DNA from: Lachnospiraceae bacterium | Lineage (GTDB): Bacteria; Bacillota; Clostridia; Lachnospirales; Lachnospiraceae | Assembly (NCBI GenBank): GCA_022510685.1 | Contig: JAFLTA010000025.1 | Coordinates: 1 to 38,660 of the forward strand | DNA length: 38,660 bases | Reading direction: 5' to 3' | In this document: one piece after another, positions 26,974 to 35,001 of the stretch | How positions within the stretch are numbered: the stretch's first letter is position 1 | How the letters are laid out: every line of letters starts with the position of its first letter | Notes under the pieces: generated by a model | Database searches by the model: none | Told to the model about the DNA's origin: nothing | Seen by the model: the letters and a program-made list of their open reading frames with translations, nothing else | Position numbers and translations under genes: made by a program

Positions 26974-28173
26974 TTACACTAGTTCCGGTGTGTAGACACT
27001 CATACCATCTAACACATATTTTACCAGAGTTTCCACGCTCAGACAACACTCCGGTAATTCCTCTGAGAATGCTACCTCATTTTTTTGATCGTCCGCTCCA
27101 AATACTACACGGTAAACCCTATTATTTTCTGATAAAATATCGTCTTTGATTTCTATAATACAACTTCGATTCCATCCCGGCTGTGGCTGTAAACGTCCCA
27201 AAAACCATACCGGGTCGAGACAGCGAATCATAGTGATACATTTATTACGAGGAATTTCTGCCATACGAAGAATTTCGGTATCCTTCAAATCTCGTTTTGA
27301 TAGTTGACTGATATCGTCATATTGAATTTGTATCTGCTCCGCACGGAAACGTTCACATATATATCCATGAAACAATTCACATACCTGTTCCTCGTAACCG
27401 TCAGCGGTAAAAATTTGGATGACTTCTACAGGGGTTTCCCCCTCCTCATACAAGTATGCCACCATGCCAACGGGTTCACTATTCTGCCATACTGTAATCA
27501 GTTCTCCCTCATAAGTATGTGTCTGTGTCTCCAGTTCCCGCAAATAATCTTCTGTGGGGGGCACATATATCCCCTCACGGCTTTCTCCGGCAAGCCTAAC
27601 CGCCATCTTCCTCTCCTCCCCGGAAAGATTGCCGAAAGGCACTATCAAAAGTTCCGCCGCCACCAATTCTTCCTGCTTTCTCGTAACCAGACAAATCATC
27701 TTTTCGGCAAATCCCACCGGCACAAATTGATATGGCAGATAAATTTCCACGGCTGCCGGCATGAGGTAAGCAAATGGCACTCCCTGTTCATTTAATATAC
27801 GCAATGCTTCTTTCAATAAAGTTCCCATATAACCCCTGCCACGCAGTTCCTCTTTCGTACATACTCCCACAATGTAATGTACATTTACCTTTTCTTCTCC
27901 CACTTGCAGTACATAAGGATTCATATGGAGCATGGATGCAATCGTTTTCTCTTTCACAAGCTGTCCGGATGTACCGGATGTATTTGCAGGCGGCATCCCG
28001 GCTTTTGGGCACAATAAAAGAAGCACCTGGTTCCTTTTCCATGTGCTATCCATATAATGCTCTACAAACTGCTCCCTATCACCAAACACATCAATCCAAA
28101 GCATTTCACATGGCTTACGCCATAGTTTCTTTTCCTCCTGATGCTGCAGTCGGATAATCTCGTTTGTCTCCAT
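26974..28173 (-). CDS. GNAT acetyltransferase, Eis-like
   Basis: 399 residues. The acetyl-CoA binding block is VGVCTKEELRGRGYMGTLLKEAL (about residues 108-130), the GNAT motif A, followed by GVPFAYLMPA and a second half with GNAT-like and sterol-carrier-like organisation, as in the Eis family. Eis-type enzymes transfer acetyl groups to amines, including aminoglycosides or lysines; the natural substrate here is unknown. The ribosome binding site is weak (AAGGCAGAG). The region 28174-28298 upstream is spacer with no clear gene or terminator. Confidence 0.85.
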   Translation of the reverse strand: METNEIIRLQHQEEKKLWRKPCEMLWIDVFGDREQFVEHYMDSTWKRNQVLLLLCPKAGMPPANTSGTSGQLVKEKTIASMLHMNPYVLQVGEEKVNVHYIVGVCTKEELRGRGYMGTLLKEALRILNEQGVPFAYLMPAAVEIYLPYQFVPVGFAEKMICLVTRKQEELVAAELLIVPFGNLSGEERKMAVRLAGESREGIYVPPTEDYLRELETQTHTYEGELITVWQNSEPVGMVAYLYEEGETPVEVIQIFTADGYEEQVCELFHGYICERFRAEQIQIQYDDISQLSKRDLKDTEILRMAEIPRNKCITMIRCLDPVWFLGRLQPQPGWNRSCIIEIKDDILSENNRVYRVVFGADDQKNEVAFSEELPECCLSVETLVKYVLDGMSVYTPELV

Positions 28174-28298
28174 GGATACTCTGCCTTTTCTCTATATTTT
28201 TACCCCCGATGATTCAAGACTCAAAAGAGTAGCATGATGGCGCCAATTTGACCCCTGCCTCAATCTTGATATTTCAACATCGGAAACACCAAAGCACA

Positions 28299-30047
28299 TT
28301 AATCCTTCCCATCATATAAATTATGGATTAGTTCCACTGTCCGTTCTGTAGAATTTCCGTCTAATGCTCCCAGGAAAAACTCCCGAAATTTCTCATCTAC
28401 TGACACTTTTTGTTCATGTCCCAGATTCCGGTTTATCTCCGATAGCAATTCATCAAACTCCCGTATAATCGCTCCCGGTGCGAAGGCGGAAAAGTCAAAA
28501 TATAAATCCCTCTCTGACAGATACTCCTCCAAATCAAAGGTATAAAACAGCATAGGGATATCTAACAATGCCGCCTCAAAAACCGTAGAACTGTAATCTG
28601 TCACCAACAAATCCGTCACAAAGAGTAAATCATTGATATTCTCCTTTCCGTTCAAATCAAATACCCGGCTTTTGTAACAATCCTCCACTATGATATCCGA
28701 CTTCACAAAAGGATGCTGTTTCACAATAAGTACCACATCTTTAGGAAGTCTGTCCATGACTTCATTGATAGGAAACTTCTCCATAGGGTAATATGCCGTT
28801 TTATTCCCGCTGCCCCGAAAGGTGGGGGCGAATAGTATTATTTTCTTATTCTGCCACTCCGGATACCTCTTATAAAGTTCTTCTATCGTCTCCTCCCGGT
28901 ACTTTCTGTCAAAAAAAACATCGGTTCTGGGCACACCTACCGGCTTAATACAATTTATGTCAATGCCGAATGCTTCACTGTAAAACGGTGCAATCCCTTC
29001 ACTACTCGTCAATGCAGCCGTATAACTCCTATGATTTCTCGTATCCTGTGATAACGATGTTTTACCCAGCTCAGACAAACCAAAGAGCTTAAACGCCCCA
29101 CAGGCATGCCACATCTGCAAAATCTCTGTGTCATTGCGAACAGACAGTGCGTGTAATTGCGGAAAAAAATCCTCCAACACAATTACTCTCGCCCTTGCCG
29201 CCAATGCCGCACACTCCTTTAGTTCTTTTCCCGTCAGCTTATGTACCGGACGAGTGGTAAGGAATTCCGTAATTTCCAGAGTATTCTCTTTTTTTAATGC
29301 TTTCCGTACCCTGTCTAAATTACCCCCGTCATCCACTGCTCTCTCTGACAAAAATAAAACACCCGACGTCTGCGTCACTTTTTTGCGAAAGCGCTCATAC
29401 CACCTTTTAAAATAATTTGTCTTGTATTCCCGGACGCTGTATCCATAGCCTGTCCATCCTTTTACCATATCATGAGCATGGTAGAGCATGGCCTTTTTCC
29501 CTGACATACCTTTCGCACTGGGGCGGAGTTTGCCGATACCCTTCACTGCTAACGCTCCGGATAACAGCCATATCGGCAGGAACAATGTACAAAGTCCATA
29601 TGTGACCTTCCTGCCGACACTATGCAATACCGATTCCTTTTTCATGTGATGTTCCAGCCATTCCACCGGTATCTCTGCTTCAAGCACCTGTTCCCTCCAC
29701 TGCATTTCCTGATTCACATACAGCAATGCCACGCGAAAGGGACTCTCCGGATGGTGTACCTTGAAATCCGACAAAATATATTCTGTCCGGACATCCACAG
29801 AACCTCTGACAGACAACCTGGATTTCTCAGAAGTGCACTGCACAAAGAAAGGATACAAACGTTGCTCCGTCCTGCCGTCTATTTCCCTGTAAAAGCGCAA
29901 AAGCATATGCATCTGTGATATTTCCGTATGCCAGCCGGAAAACTCTCCCGCAATCTCTATTGCACAATAAGATACTCCATCTATAACCTTGCAATCGCTT
30001 TTACACTCAAAATTTTTCAATTCGGTACTTTTGTTTTCTGTCTGCAT
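28299..30047 (-). CDS. CDP-glycerol glycerophosphotransferase family protein, long form
   Basis: 582 residues. Residues 1-135 are a beta-rich N-terminal region not found in the short family members. A hydrophobic stretch (YGLCTLFLPIWLLSGALAV, about 150-170) should attach it to the membrane. The catalytic half has QMWHACGAFKLFG, GVPRTDVFFD, ILFAPTFRGSG, IVKQHPF and LLVTDYSSTVFEAAL, the conserved series of TagB/TagF enzymes that move glycerol phosphate or ribitol phosphate from a CDP carrier to wall polymers. The usual WHGAGAFK is WHACGAFK here. It follows the FN3 protein gene by 46 bases in a three-gene cluster; a teichoic-acid-like polymer is inferred. Confidence 0.9.
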   Translation of the reverse strand: MQTENKSTELKNFECKSDCKVIDGVSYCAIEIAGEFSGWHTEISQMHMLLRFYREIDGRTEQRLYPFFVQCTSEKSRLSVRGSVDVRTEYILSDFKVHHPESPFRVALLYVNQEMQWREQVLEAEIPVEWLEHHMKKESVLHSVGRKVTYGLCTLFLPIWLLSGALAVKGIGKLRPSAKGMSGKKAMLYHAHDMVKGWTGYGYSVREYKTNYFKRWYERFRKKVTQTSGVLFLSERAVDDGGNLDRVRKALKKENTLEITEFLTTRPVHKLTGKELKECAALAARARVIVLEDFFPQLHALSVRNDTEILQMWHACGAFKLFGLSELGKTSLSQDTRNHRSYTAALTSSEGIAPFYSEAFGIDINCIKPVGVPRTDVFFDRKYREETIEELYKRYPEWQNKKIILFAPTFRGSGNKTAYYPMEKFPINEVMDRLPKDVVLIVKQHPFVKSDIIVEDCYKSRVFDLNGKENINDLLFVTDLLVTDYSSTVFEAALLDIPMLFYTFDLEEYLSERDLYFDFSAFAPGAIIREFDELLSEINRNLGHEQKVSVDEKFREFFLGALDGNSTERTVELIHNLYDGKD

Positions 30048-30093
30048 CCTTATAAACTCCTATTTATATTAATATAATGCCAAAAAATATTCC

Positions 30094-31677
30094 TCATTCC
30101 GTCACTGCAGTCACCTTAAATGCGCAAATTCTATCCACTTGTTTTGCCGCCGCTGCATAGTAAACTGACTCAAAATTAACATATAAATACTTTCCGCTAA
30201 CTGCTATTTCTTCATTCATGGAAGGCATATCTATTATCTTCTCTCGCTTACCGGGCTTTACGATTCCAAATGAAATCCTTGACATATCCGGTTTATATAC
30301 ATCCAATTGATGAATATAGCCTTTTTTAGACGAATTGGCTTGAGAAGAACGGGAAAAAATCAACCTGCCATTAGAAGTAAAGCTCAGACCCTGCACACGG
30401 TTCGCAATTTTAATTCTTTGCAATAACGCAAGTGTGGGCTTTGCATCTTTATTGACAATCCGATAAGAACCCATATAGCCGAATCCCGTTTCGGCGTAGG
30501 CAGCTACCCACAAAAGCCCTTTGTAATATGTCACTGCTGACGCCCGCTGTCCTAATTCCGCTTTGGTATCATATGCCTCTATTTTTATATATTTCTTTCT
30601 TTTCTTTGCCGCTTTCTCAACCTCGGAAAACGGAATACTTCTTAGGGTAGTGGACTGACAAATCCACAAATTCTTATCATCGCAGGTAATACCCCCCGCA
30701 TGGGTTTTGTTCGGCAATATAATCGTTGTCAGCAGCCTCTTGCCGGACTTACCCATAACATAAATCACGGAATTGTCCAAGCCTTTTTTATCATATGCAC
30801 TAACTAACATATAAGAACCGGCAAAGGTAAGTCCTTGCGGCACCATGGACGAAGATGCGAACTCAGCCACATTGGTATTAATCATGCCCGGCAAAATCAC
30901 ACTCTTTGAATATATTAAGTTATTTTTCAAAAAACCACAGCTCTGAACCGCCTCTGACTTCAAAAAAGTCTTTCGCGTCTTGAAAAACTTTGCCTTTGTA
31001 CTGGTTTTTGCCACAGCAACCGGCTCCCCGGACTTGACCGAAGACTTAACGCTCTCATAGTCCATTCCTTTATAATTACGGTATGCCGTCACTGCAAATT
31101 GATATGCGACTCCATTTTCTAATCGATTAATCAAGCAAGTCACATTAGACTTTCCGGCTATGGTAGCTACCGGAACCGATTTAGCGCCCTTGTACTGATA
31201 AATGTGATATCCGGATGCCCCGGTAATGGGCGACCATGTAATACGTACACATTGATTGCCACTGCGCACTTTGATAACAGGTTTCGCCGGCAACGTAGTT
31301 GTCGATAATTTTTCTGAATACGCACCGGTATTTTCCGTTACGGCATGATAGGCACGAATCCGATAACGGTATGTGGTTCCCGACTTCAACCCCTTATCTT
31401 TATACAAAAGCGCCGTCGTCGTTGCCACTAACGCTTCTGCACCATTTCCTTCAGAGCGAAAAATCTGATAACCGGTTGCGGATTCTGCCGCCTTCCAGCT
31501 CAAAGTAATGGATTTTGCTGTACGACCTTTGAATCGGAAGGTTACCGGAGTATTTCTCCCCGCTGCGCCAGCATATTTTATGAATATTTCTGTGCCTATT
31601 ATAGCACAAAACAGGGATACTGCTAATACCATAGCTAAAATCCCTGTCTGTTTCGTTGATTTTCCGGTTCGATGCAT
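30094..31677 (-). CDS. Secreted or anchored FN3 and propeller-like protein
   Basis: 527 residues. An N-terminal hydrophobic segment (GILAMVLAVSLFCAIIGTEIF, residues 12-32) is a signal or anchor. Two fibronectin type III domains follow at about 45-128 and 131-215, each with the expected Trp and Tyr core (ITLSWKAAESATGYQIFR and VRITWSPITGASGYHIYQ). Residues 240-527 form repeated strands such as GGITCDDKNLWICQS and VQGLSFTSNGRLIFSRSS, resembling an NHL/WD-type beta-propeller. There are no catalytic motifs that I recognise. Lying between two glycerophosphotransferase genes (gaps of 37 and 46 bases), it may bind or position the envelope polymer; that is inference. Confidence 0.8.
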   Translation of the reverse strand: MHRTGKSTKQTGILAMVLAVSLFCAIIGTEIFIKYAGAAGRNTPVTFRFKGRTAKSITLSWKAAESATGYQIFRSEGNGAEALVATTTALLYKDKGLKSGTTYRYRIRAYHAVTENTGAYSEKLSTTTLPAKPVIKVRSGNQCVRITWSPITGASGYHIYQYKGAKSVPVATIAGKSNVTCLINRLENGVAYQFAVTAYRNYKGMDYESVKSSVKSGEPVAVAKTSTKAKFFKTRKTFLKSEAVQSCGFLKNNLIYSKSVILPGMINTNVAEFASSSMVPQGLTFAGSYMLVSAYDKKGLDNSVIYVMGKSGKRLLTTIILPNKTHAGGITCDDKNLWICQSTTLRSIPFSEVEKAAKKRKKYIKIEAYDTKAELGQRASAVTYYKGLLWVAAYAETGFGYMGSYRIVNKDAKPTLALLQRIKIANRVQGLSFTSNGRLIFSRSSQANSSKKGYIHQLDVYKPDMSRISFGIVKPGKREKIIDMPSMNEEIAVSGKYLYVNFESVYYAAAAKQVDRICAFKVTAVTE

Positions 31678-31714
31678 TATTTTTCAAGTTCTCCTTCCCG
31701 GCATGATGTCGCTA

Positions 31715-32920
31715 TCATGCTAACACTTCAAAAATCCTTTCTAATGCTCCGCTTTCCACATAATCGTATTGTAAATTAATAAACATCTGGCGTTTCCGGA
31801 AGTCATCTCCATTTTTTTTCAAGAGCTCTAATAATTCCTCTAAAGTATATGCTATTTCACCCGGCACAGTTTCCCGATAATCACGATAAAAACCTCTGTC
31901 GTATTTTTCCAAATCATAGGCATATAAAATAATCGGCTTATTCAGCAAAACAAACTCCACCACTGTTGAAGAATAATCCGTGATCAACATATCCGCAACC
32001 ATATATAAATCGGTTATATCACTATAGTCTGTCATATTTACGCAATATTCATTAGTGGGAATATTTTCTGCAGGATATTTAGGATGCATTTTTATCAGAA
32101 TAATCCAATCCTCACCCAATATTTCCTGAATACGGTTTATGTCAAATCTTTCCAATAATTCATCGTTTTCCTCTTTTGACGCACGAAATGTAGGGGTATA
32201 CAGCAGGATTTTCTTCCCCTTCCACTCAGGATAGCGTGCCCATATCAACTGCCGTCTTCTCTCCTTATCCTCCTCATCAAAATATGCATCAATCACTGGC
32301 ACCCCTGTCGCATAAATTCGTTCCGGCGGTATTGCAAACGCTTCACTGTAATAAGAAATCACCTGAGTGGAGGTCACAAATAAATGCGTCACCTTTTCAT
32401 TGGACTTAGCCACCAAAGCTCGAACTTCTTCATTCTCCTCCGTGGACAAACCAAAACGCTTAAATGCACCTGCACCGTGCCACAATTGTATAATTTGCTG
32501 CCCGTCGGTATTCATATATGCCAAGGGAATAAAATTATCATTTAAATATATTTGTTTCGCCACAGCCATCTTAAGCGGCACAGAGAAAAAAAATTGCAAG
32601 ACCCCTGCTATCCCGGAAAAAAAACTCCCGTTTGGCTGTAACAAATCCTGTTTACTATAAGAAACTATCTCACATCTATCATCCCGTCTCTTTATTTCTT
32701 CTGCCACAAGCTGTAAATTTCCGTTCAGACCACGATTGTGTCCATTAAACAGGACAACCTTATCTTTTCTTTTGCAAAGCCGACGACTGACATTATACAC
32801 AGAAGCAAACAGTCGGTATCCCCATTGTTTCATCGCTGTCTCCATTTCCGTCGTTAGGATAACGGCACCAATCAATACGCTATTTCGTCCTCCCAACCGT
32901 AATCCTAAACCGGACATCAT
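31715..32920 (-). CDS. CDP-glycerol glycerophosphotransferase family protein, short form
   Basis: 401 residues as read from 32920; an internal ATG at 32833 (MKQWGYRLFASVYN, 372 residues) has a better GGAGA site and may be the true start, though the extra segment looks coding-like. Family motifs are all present: LWHGAGAFKRFG, GVPVIDAYFD, LLYTPTFRASK, LIKMHPKYP and MLITDYSSTVVEF. The first is the canonical active-site histidine block. It should add glycerol phosphate or ribitol phosphate units to a wall or lipid-linked polymer. It is first of the three-gene cluster with the FN3 protein and the longer paralogue; a -10-like TACAAT lies at 32943-32948. Confidence 0.9.
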   Translation of the reverse strand: MMSGLGLRLGGRNSVLIGAVILTTEMETAMKQWGYRLFASVYNVSRRLCKRKDKVVLFNGHNRGLNGNLQLVAEEIKRRDDRCEIVSYSKQDLLQPNGSFFSGIAGVLQFFFSVPLKMAVAKQIYLNDNFIPLAYMNTDGQQIIQLWHGAGAFKRFGLSTEENEEVRALVAKSNEKVTHLFVTSTQVISYYSEAFAIPPERIYATGVPVIDAYFDEEDKERRRQLIWARYPEWKGKKILLYTPTFRASKEENDELLERFDINRIQEILGEDWIILIKMHPKYPAENIPTNEYCVNMTDYSDITDLYMVADMLITDYSSTVVEFVLLNKPIILYAYDLEKYDRGFYRDYRETVPGEIAYTLEELLELLKKNGDDFRKRQMFINLQYDYVESGALERIFEVLA

Positions 32921-33007
32921 TCATTAAACCAATTCCGCTTCTATTGTAACAGAAGTTCCTTCAACTTGCCACCCCTGTTACCTATTTGAACCCCATTTAG
33001 GCTGCTA

Positions 33008-33034
33008 ACACGAACCGTATTATTGCATAGAATA
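33008..33034 (+). promoter_or_regulatory. Candidate sigma-K-type promoter of the truncated subtilase
   Basis: AC (33008-33009), 16 bases, CATAGAATA (33026-33034) fits the late mother-cell pattern AC-N16/17-CATANNNTA. It is 28 bases upstream of the subtilase ATG. A loose consensus, so chance is possible. Confidence 0.35.
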
Positions 33035-33061
33035 AATAGAATGACTTTTAGGAGTATTTCT

Positions 33062-33181
33062 ATGAACCGTGTTGCTTCCATCATTCATCTTGACTACGCA
33101 AAAAAAATGGGACTAACAGGAAAAGGTGTGGGTGTTGCCATACTAGACACAGGGGAGCGTGTTATTATATTGTCAAGTTAG
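33062..33181 (+). pseudogene. Truncated subtilisin-family (S8) protease gene
   Basis: The ATG has an excellent AGGAG site seven bases upstream. The first 31 residues (MNRVASIIHLDYAKKMGLTG then KGVGVAILDTG) are a typical start of an intracellular-type S8 protease, with the catalytic Asp in the DTG motif. The next codons read ERVIILSS and stop, matching nothing in the family, where Ile and a His-containing loop normally follow. All other catalytic residues (His, Asn, Ser) are missing. The break falls just after base 33154 and coincides with the start of the recombinase-bearing region, so the rest of the gene probably lies beyond the other end of the element, outside this window. Confidence 0.8.
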
Positions 33182-33284
33182 CAGGAACCTAATAAATACA
33201 AGGGTTTCGGCTGATTTAGTCCTACAGAAAATGCCGGTTACGTCAACATCTTCTTTTTATCACACACTTCAAAAATTAAAATCA

Positions 33285-33312
33285 TAAAAAAGGTGGCCAC
33301 TTGACCACCTTT
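33285..33312 (-). terminator. Intrinsic terminator of the LRR gene
   Basis: An 8-bp stem (AAAGGTGG 33289-33296 with CCACCTTT 33305-33312) with an 8-base loop, followed on the minus strand by six T's. It lies about 35 bases after the LRR stop codon. Confidence 0.85.
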
Positions 33313-33345
33313 AAAAATTTGCCTGAAAAATATTTTACCAATCGG

Positions 33346-34443
33346 TTACATTTTCAGCTTGGAAGACGTTTTTGCATTCTTTATCAATTTACGATACTTT
33401 GACAGTTTGCTTTTGGGTGCCTGAACTTTCAGTTTTTTGGCATTGCCGTAAAATGCTTTTTTCCCAATTTTTTTTATACTTGTAGAACGAATGATAACAC
33501 GGTTGAGTTTTTTACACTTATTAAATGCTTGTTTACCGATTGTTTTGATATTTTTTCCAAGTGTAATCTTTTTCAATTTTTTGTTTTTTTCAAAGGCTTT
33601 GTCTGCGATTTCAGTCACTTTATATTTCTTGCCGGCAACGGTAATCTTGTCCGGAATGGTGACTGTACTGGTGGCACGTTTACCATTATTTACTTTAACG
33701 CAACGTTTCTCACCAGAAGGTGCAGTATATTTGATTCCATTTATTGTTACACTGCCGTTTGATGGTAACACGGCTTTTTTGAGAATGTTTTTTGGTATTG
33801 TTACATGGGTATTCGGATAAGAATATTTCTCTGTAACAATGCTCGTTTGTTTTTTGTATGTCAGGGTGTATGTTTTACTGACTGGTTCATATGTAGATGT
33901 ATTTATATAATGAACAATATGCGCTTTAGTGTTGCTGCTGGTTTTTATATCTTCTTCAATCTGGTAGCAGAGGACACCAGAGTATACGGTAGTATCTTTA
34001 TAGCTGGTTGTGCTGCTGGAGTTGTCTGCATTCGAACTTGTATTGGAATTCGATTTTGAGGGCTCGTAAACGTAATATGTTTTCGGTTTTTCCTCAGGGT
34101 AATAATAATACATTAGGTTGTTTTTCATATCGTAATACTGCTCCAAGGTAACAATGCAAGTACGCCTCAAACCATCAGAGCCCACGCTAATCGTATAATA
34201 ATTGGGGTTATGCCTATAAGTAATCTGTGTGTCTGTATCAGTTGTAGTAGTATAGGGTTTTCCATCTGCCTCTGTAACTACTCTGACTATCTTTTTTGAA
34301 TTTAGTACCGCCTCGCTTTTTTTAATAATTTCATTAGCATCCTCTTGCGTCTGCGCATCTGTGGATGGGGCTTCTGTTGCCTGCACTTCAATTCCTGTCA
34401 GCATAGTCGCTGTCAGTACGCATATTATAAGAAATTTTTTCAT
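33346..34443 (-). CDS. Secreted BspA-like leucine-rich-repeat protein
   Basis: 365 residues from MKKFLIICVLTATM, with GAGGAG about ten bases upstream. An N-terminal signal peptide ends near IEVQA. Residues 25-235 form a Thr/Ser/Tyr-rich domain, with many YYY and Asn-Ser-Ser runs (EQYYDMKNNLMYYYYPEEKP), similar to DUF6612-type lipoprotein-like domains. The C-terminal 100 residues contain LRR_5 (BspA) repeats: KYKVTEIADKAFEKNKKL, KNIKTIGKQAFNKCKKL and SIKKIGKKAFYGNAKKL, strongly basic. BspA-type proteins bind host or bacterial surfaces. It has its own strong promoter and terminator, so it looks like cargo of the element rather than part of its recombination machinery. Confidence 0.85.
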   Translation of the reverse strand: MKKFLIICVLTATMLTGIEVQATEAPSTDAQTQEDANEIIKKSEAVLNSKKIVRVVTEADGKPYTTTTDTDTQITYRHNPNYYTISVGSDGLRRTCIVTLEQYYDMKNNLMYYYYPEEKPKTYYVYEPSKSNSNTSSNADNSSSTTSYKDTTVYSGVLCYQIEEDIKTSSNTKAHIVHYINTSTYEPVSKTYTLTYKKQTSIVTEKYSYPNTHVTIPKNILKKAVLPSNGSVTINGIKYTAPSGEKRCVKVNNGKRATSTVTIPDKITVAGKKYKVTEIADKAFEKNKKLKKITLGKNIKTIGKQAFNKCKKLNRVIIRSTSIKKIGKKAFYGNAKKLKVQAPKSKLSKYRKLIKNAKTSSKLKM

Positions 34444-34466
34444 TATATCACTCTCCTCTCTTCCAC

Positions 34467-34495
34467 AATATAGCATAAAGGATTATATGTGTCAA
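34467..34495 (-). promoter_or_regulatory. Sigma-A promoter of the LRR gene
   Basis: TTGACA (34490-34495), 17 bases, TATATT (34467-34472) on the minus strand: a perfect -35 box at ideal spacing, about 25 bases before the start codon region. Confidence 0.85.
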
Positions 34496-34708
34496 TTACT
34501 CAAACTTCACACATGAATAACTGGAAATTTTCCTATAAAACAGGCTGTCTCTAATCACTTAGTATGCGAATTTTCTGCTTGTAAGTCCATCTGTGTCCGC
34601 ATTATGAAGTTTAGCACTCCTCTGGCAACCCGACTGGCAGTGTGGAAATAATTATCATAGGACATGCGGTATTTCCAATAAAATAGCAAGAGAGGGAGTG
34701 ATGTTATT

Positions 34709-34975
34709 GTGACAATTGAAAAGTTGTCTGAATTACAGTCAGTTCCAATTATGGAACTGAAAAGAGAGGAACTGGCAAACGCAGATGAGATAGTGATAGA
34801 TCAGTCAAAAAGCCAAAGTTTACGTGTGATAAGTTTTTTGGAACAGACAAAAAATCCCTTTGCACAAAATGTAGGGGAATATATCGTGCAAATAGGCTAT
34901 ATGGAGGGGGCAGAAGATACATTAGATGACCGTATGATTCTGCTTGCCAGAAGACAAACCAGGATTGATATATGA
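34709..34975 (+). CDS. Small recombinase-associated protein, 88 residues
   Basis: Starts at a GTG after GAGGGAG. The product (MTIEKLSELQSVPIMELKRE...) is acidic and helical in its first part, with a conserved-looking C-terminal block (NPFAQNVGEYIVQIGYME, then DDRMILLARRQ). Similar small proteins precede serine recombinase genes in clostridial mobile elements as I recall, but I cannot name the family with certainty. It is not a recognisable excisionase: no winged-helix or helix-turn-helix motif is clear. Its stop lies 26 bases before the first recombinase, so it is co-transcribed with it and may assist or regulate recombination. Confidence 0.75.
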   Translation: MTIEKLSELQSVPIMELKREELANADEIVIDQSKSQSLRVISFLEQTKNPFAQNVGEYIVQIGYMEGAEDTLDDRMILLARRQTRIDI

Positions 34976-35001
34976 CGTTATTAAGATCAGGAGGAATACA
35001 G

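Noticed and set aside
31451..31687. 78-residue frame starting with TTG at the head of the FN3 gene
   Set aside because: Fully inside another reading frame, poor spacing to its AGGAG, and composition unlike a protein; the FN3 frame has clear domains.
34540..34700. Short peptide frame (MKFSTPLATRLAVWK) before the accessory gene
   Set aside because: No ribosome binding site and only 15 codons; most likely chance.
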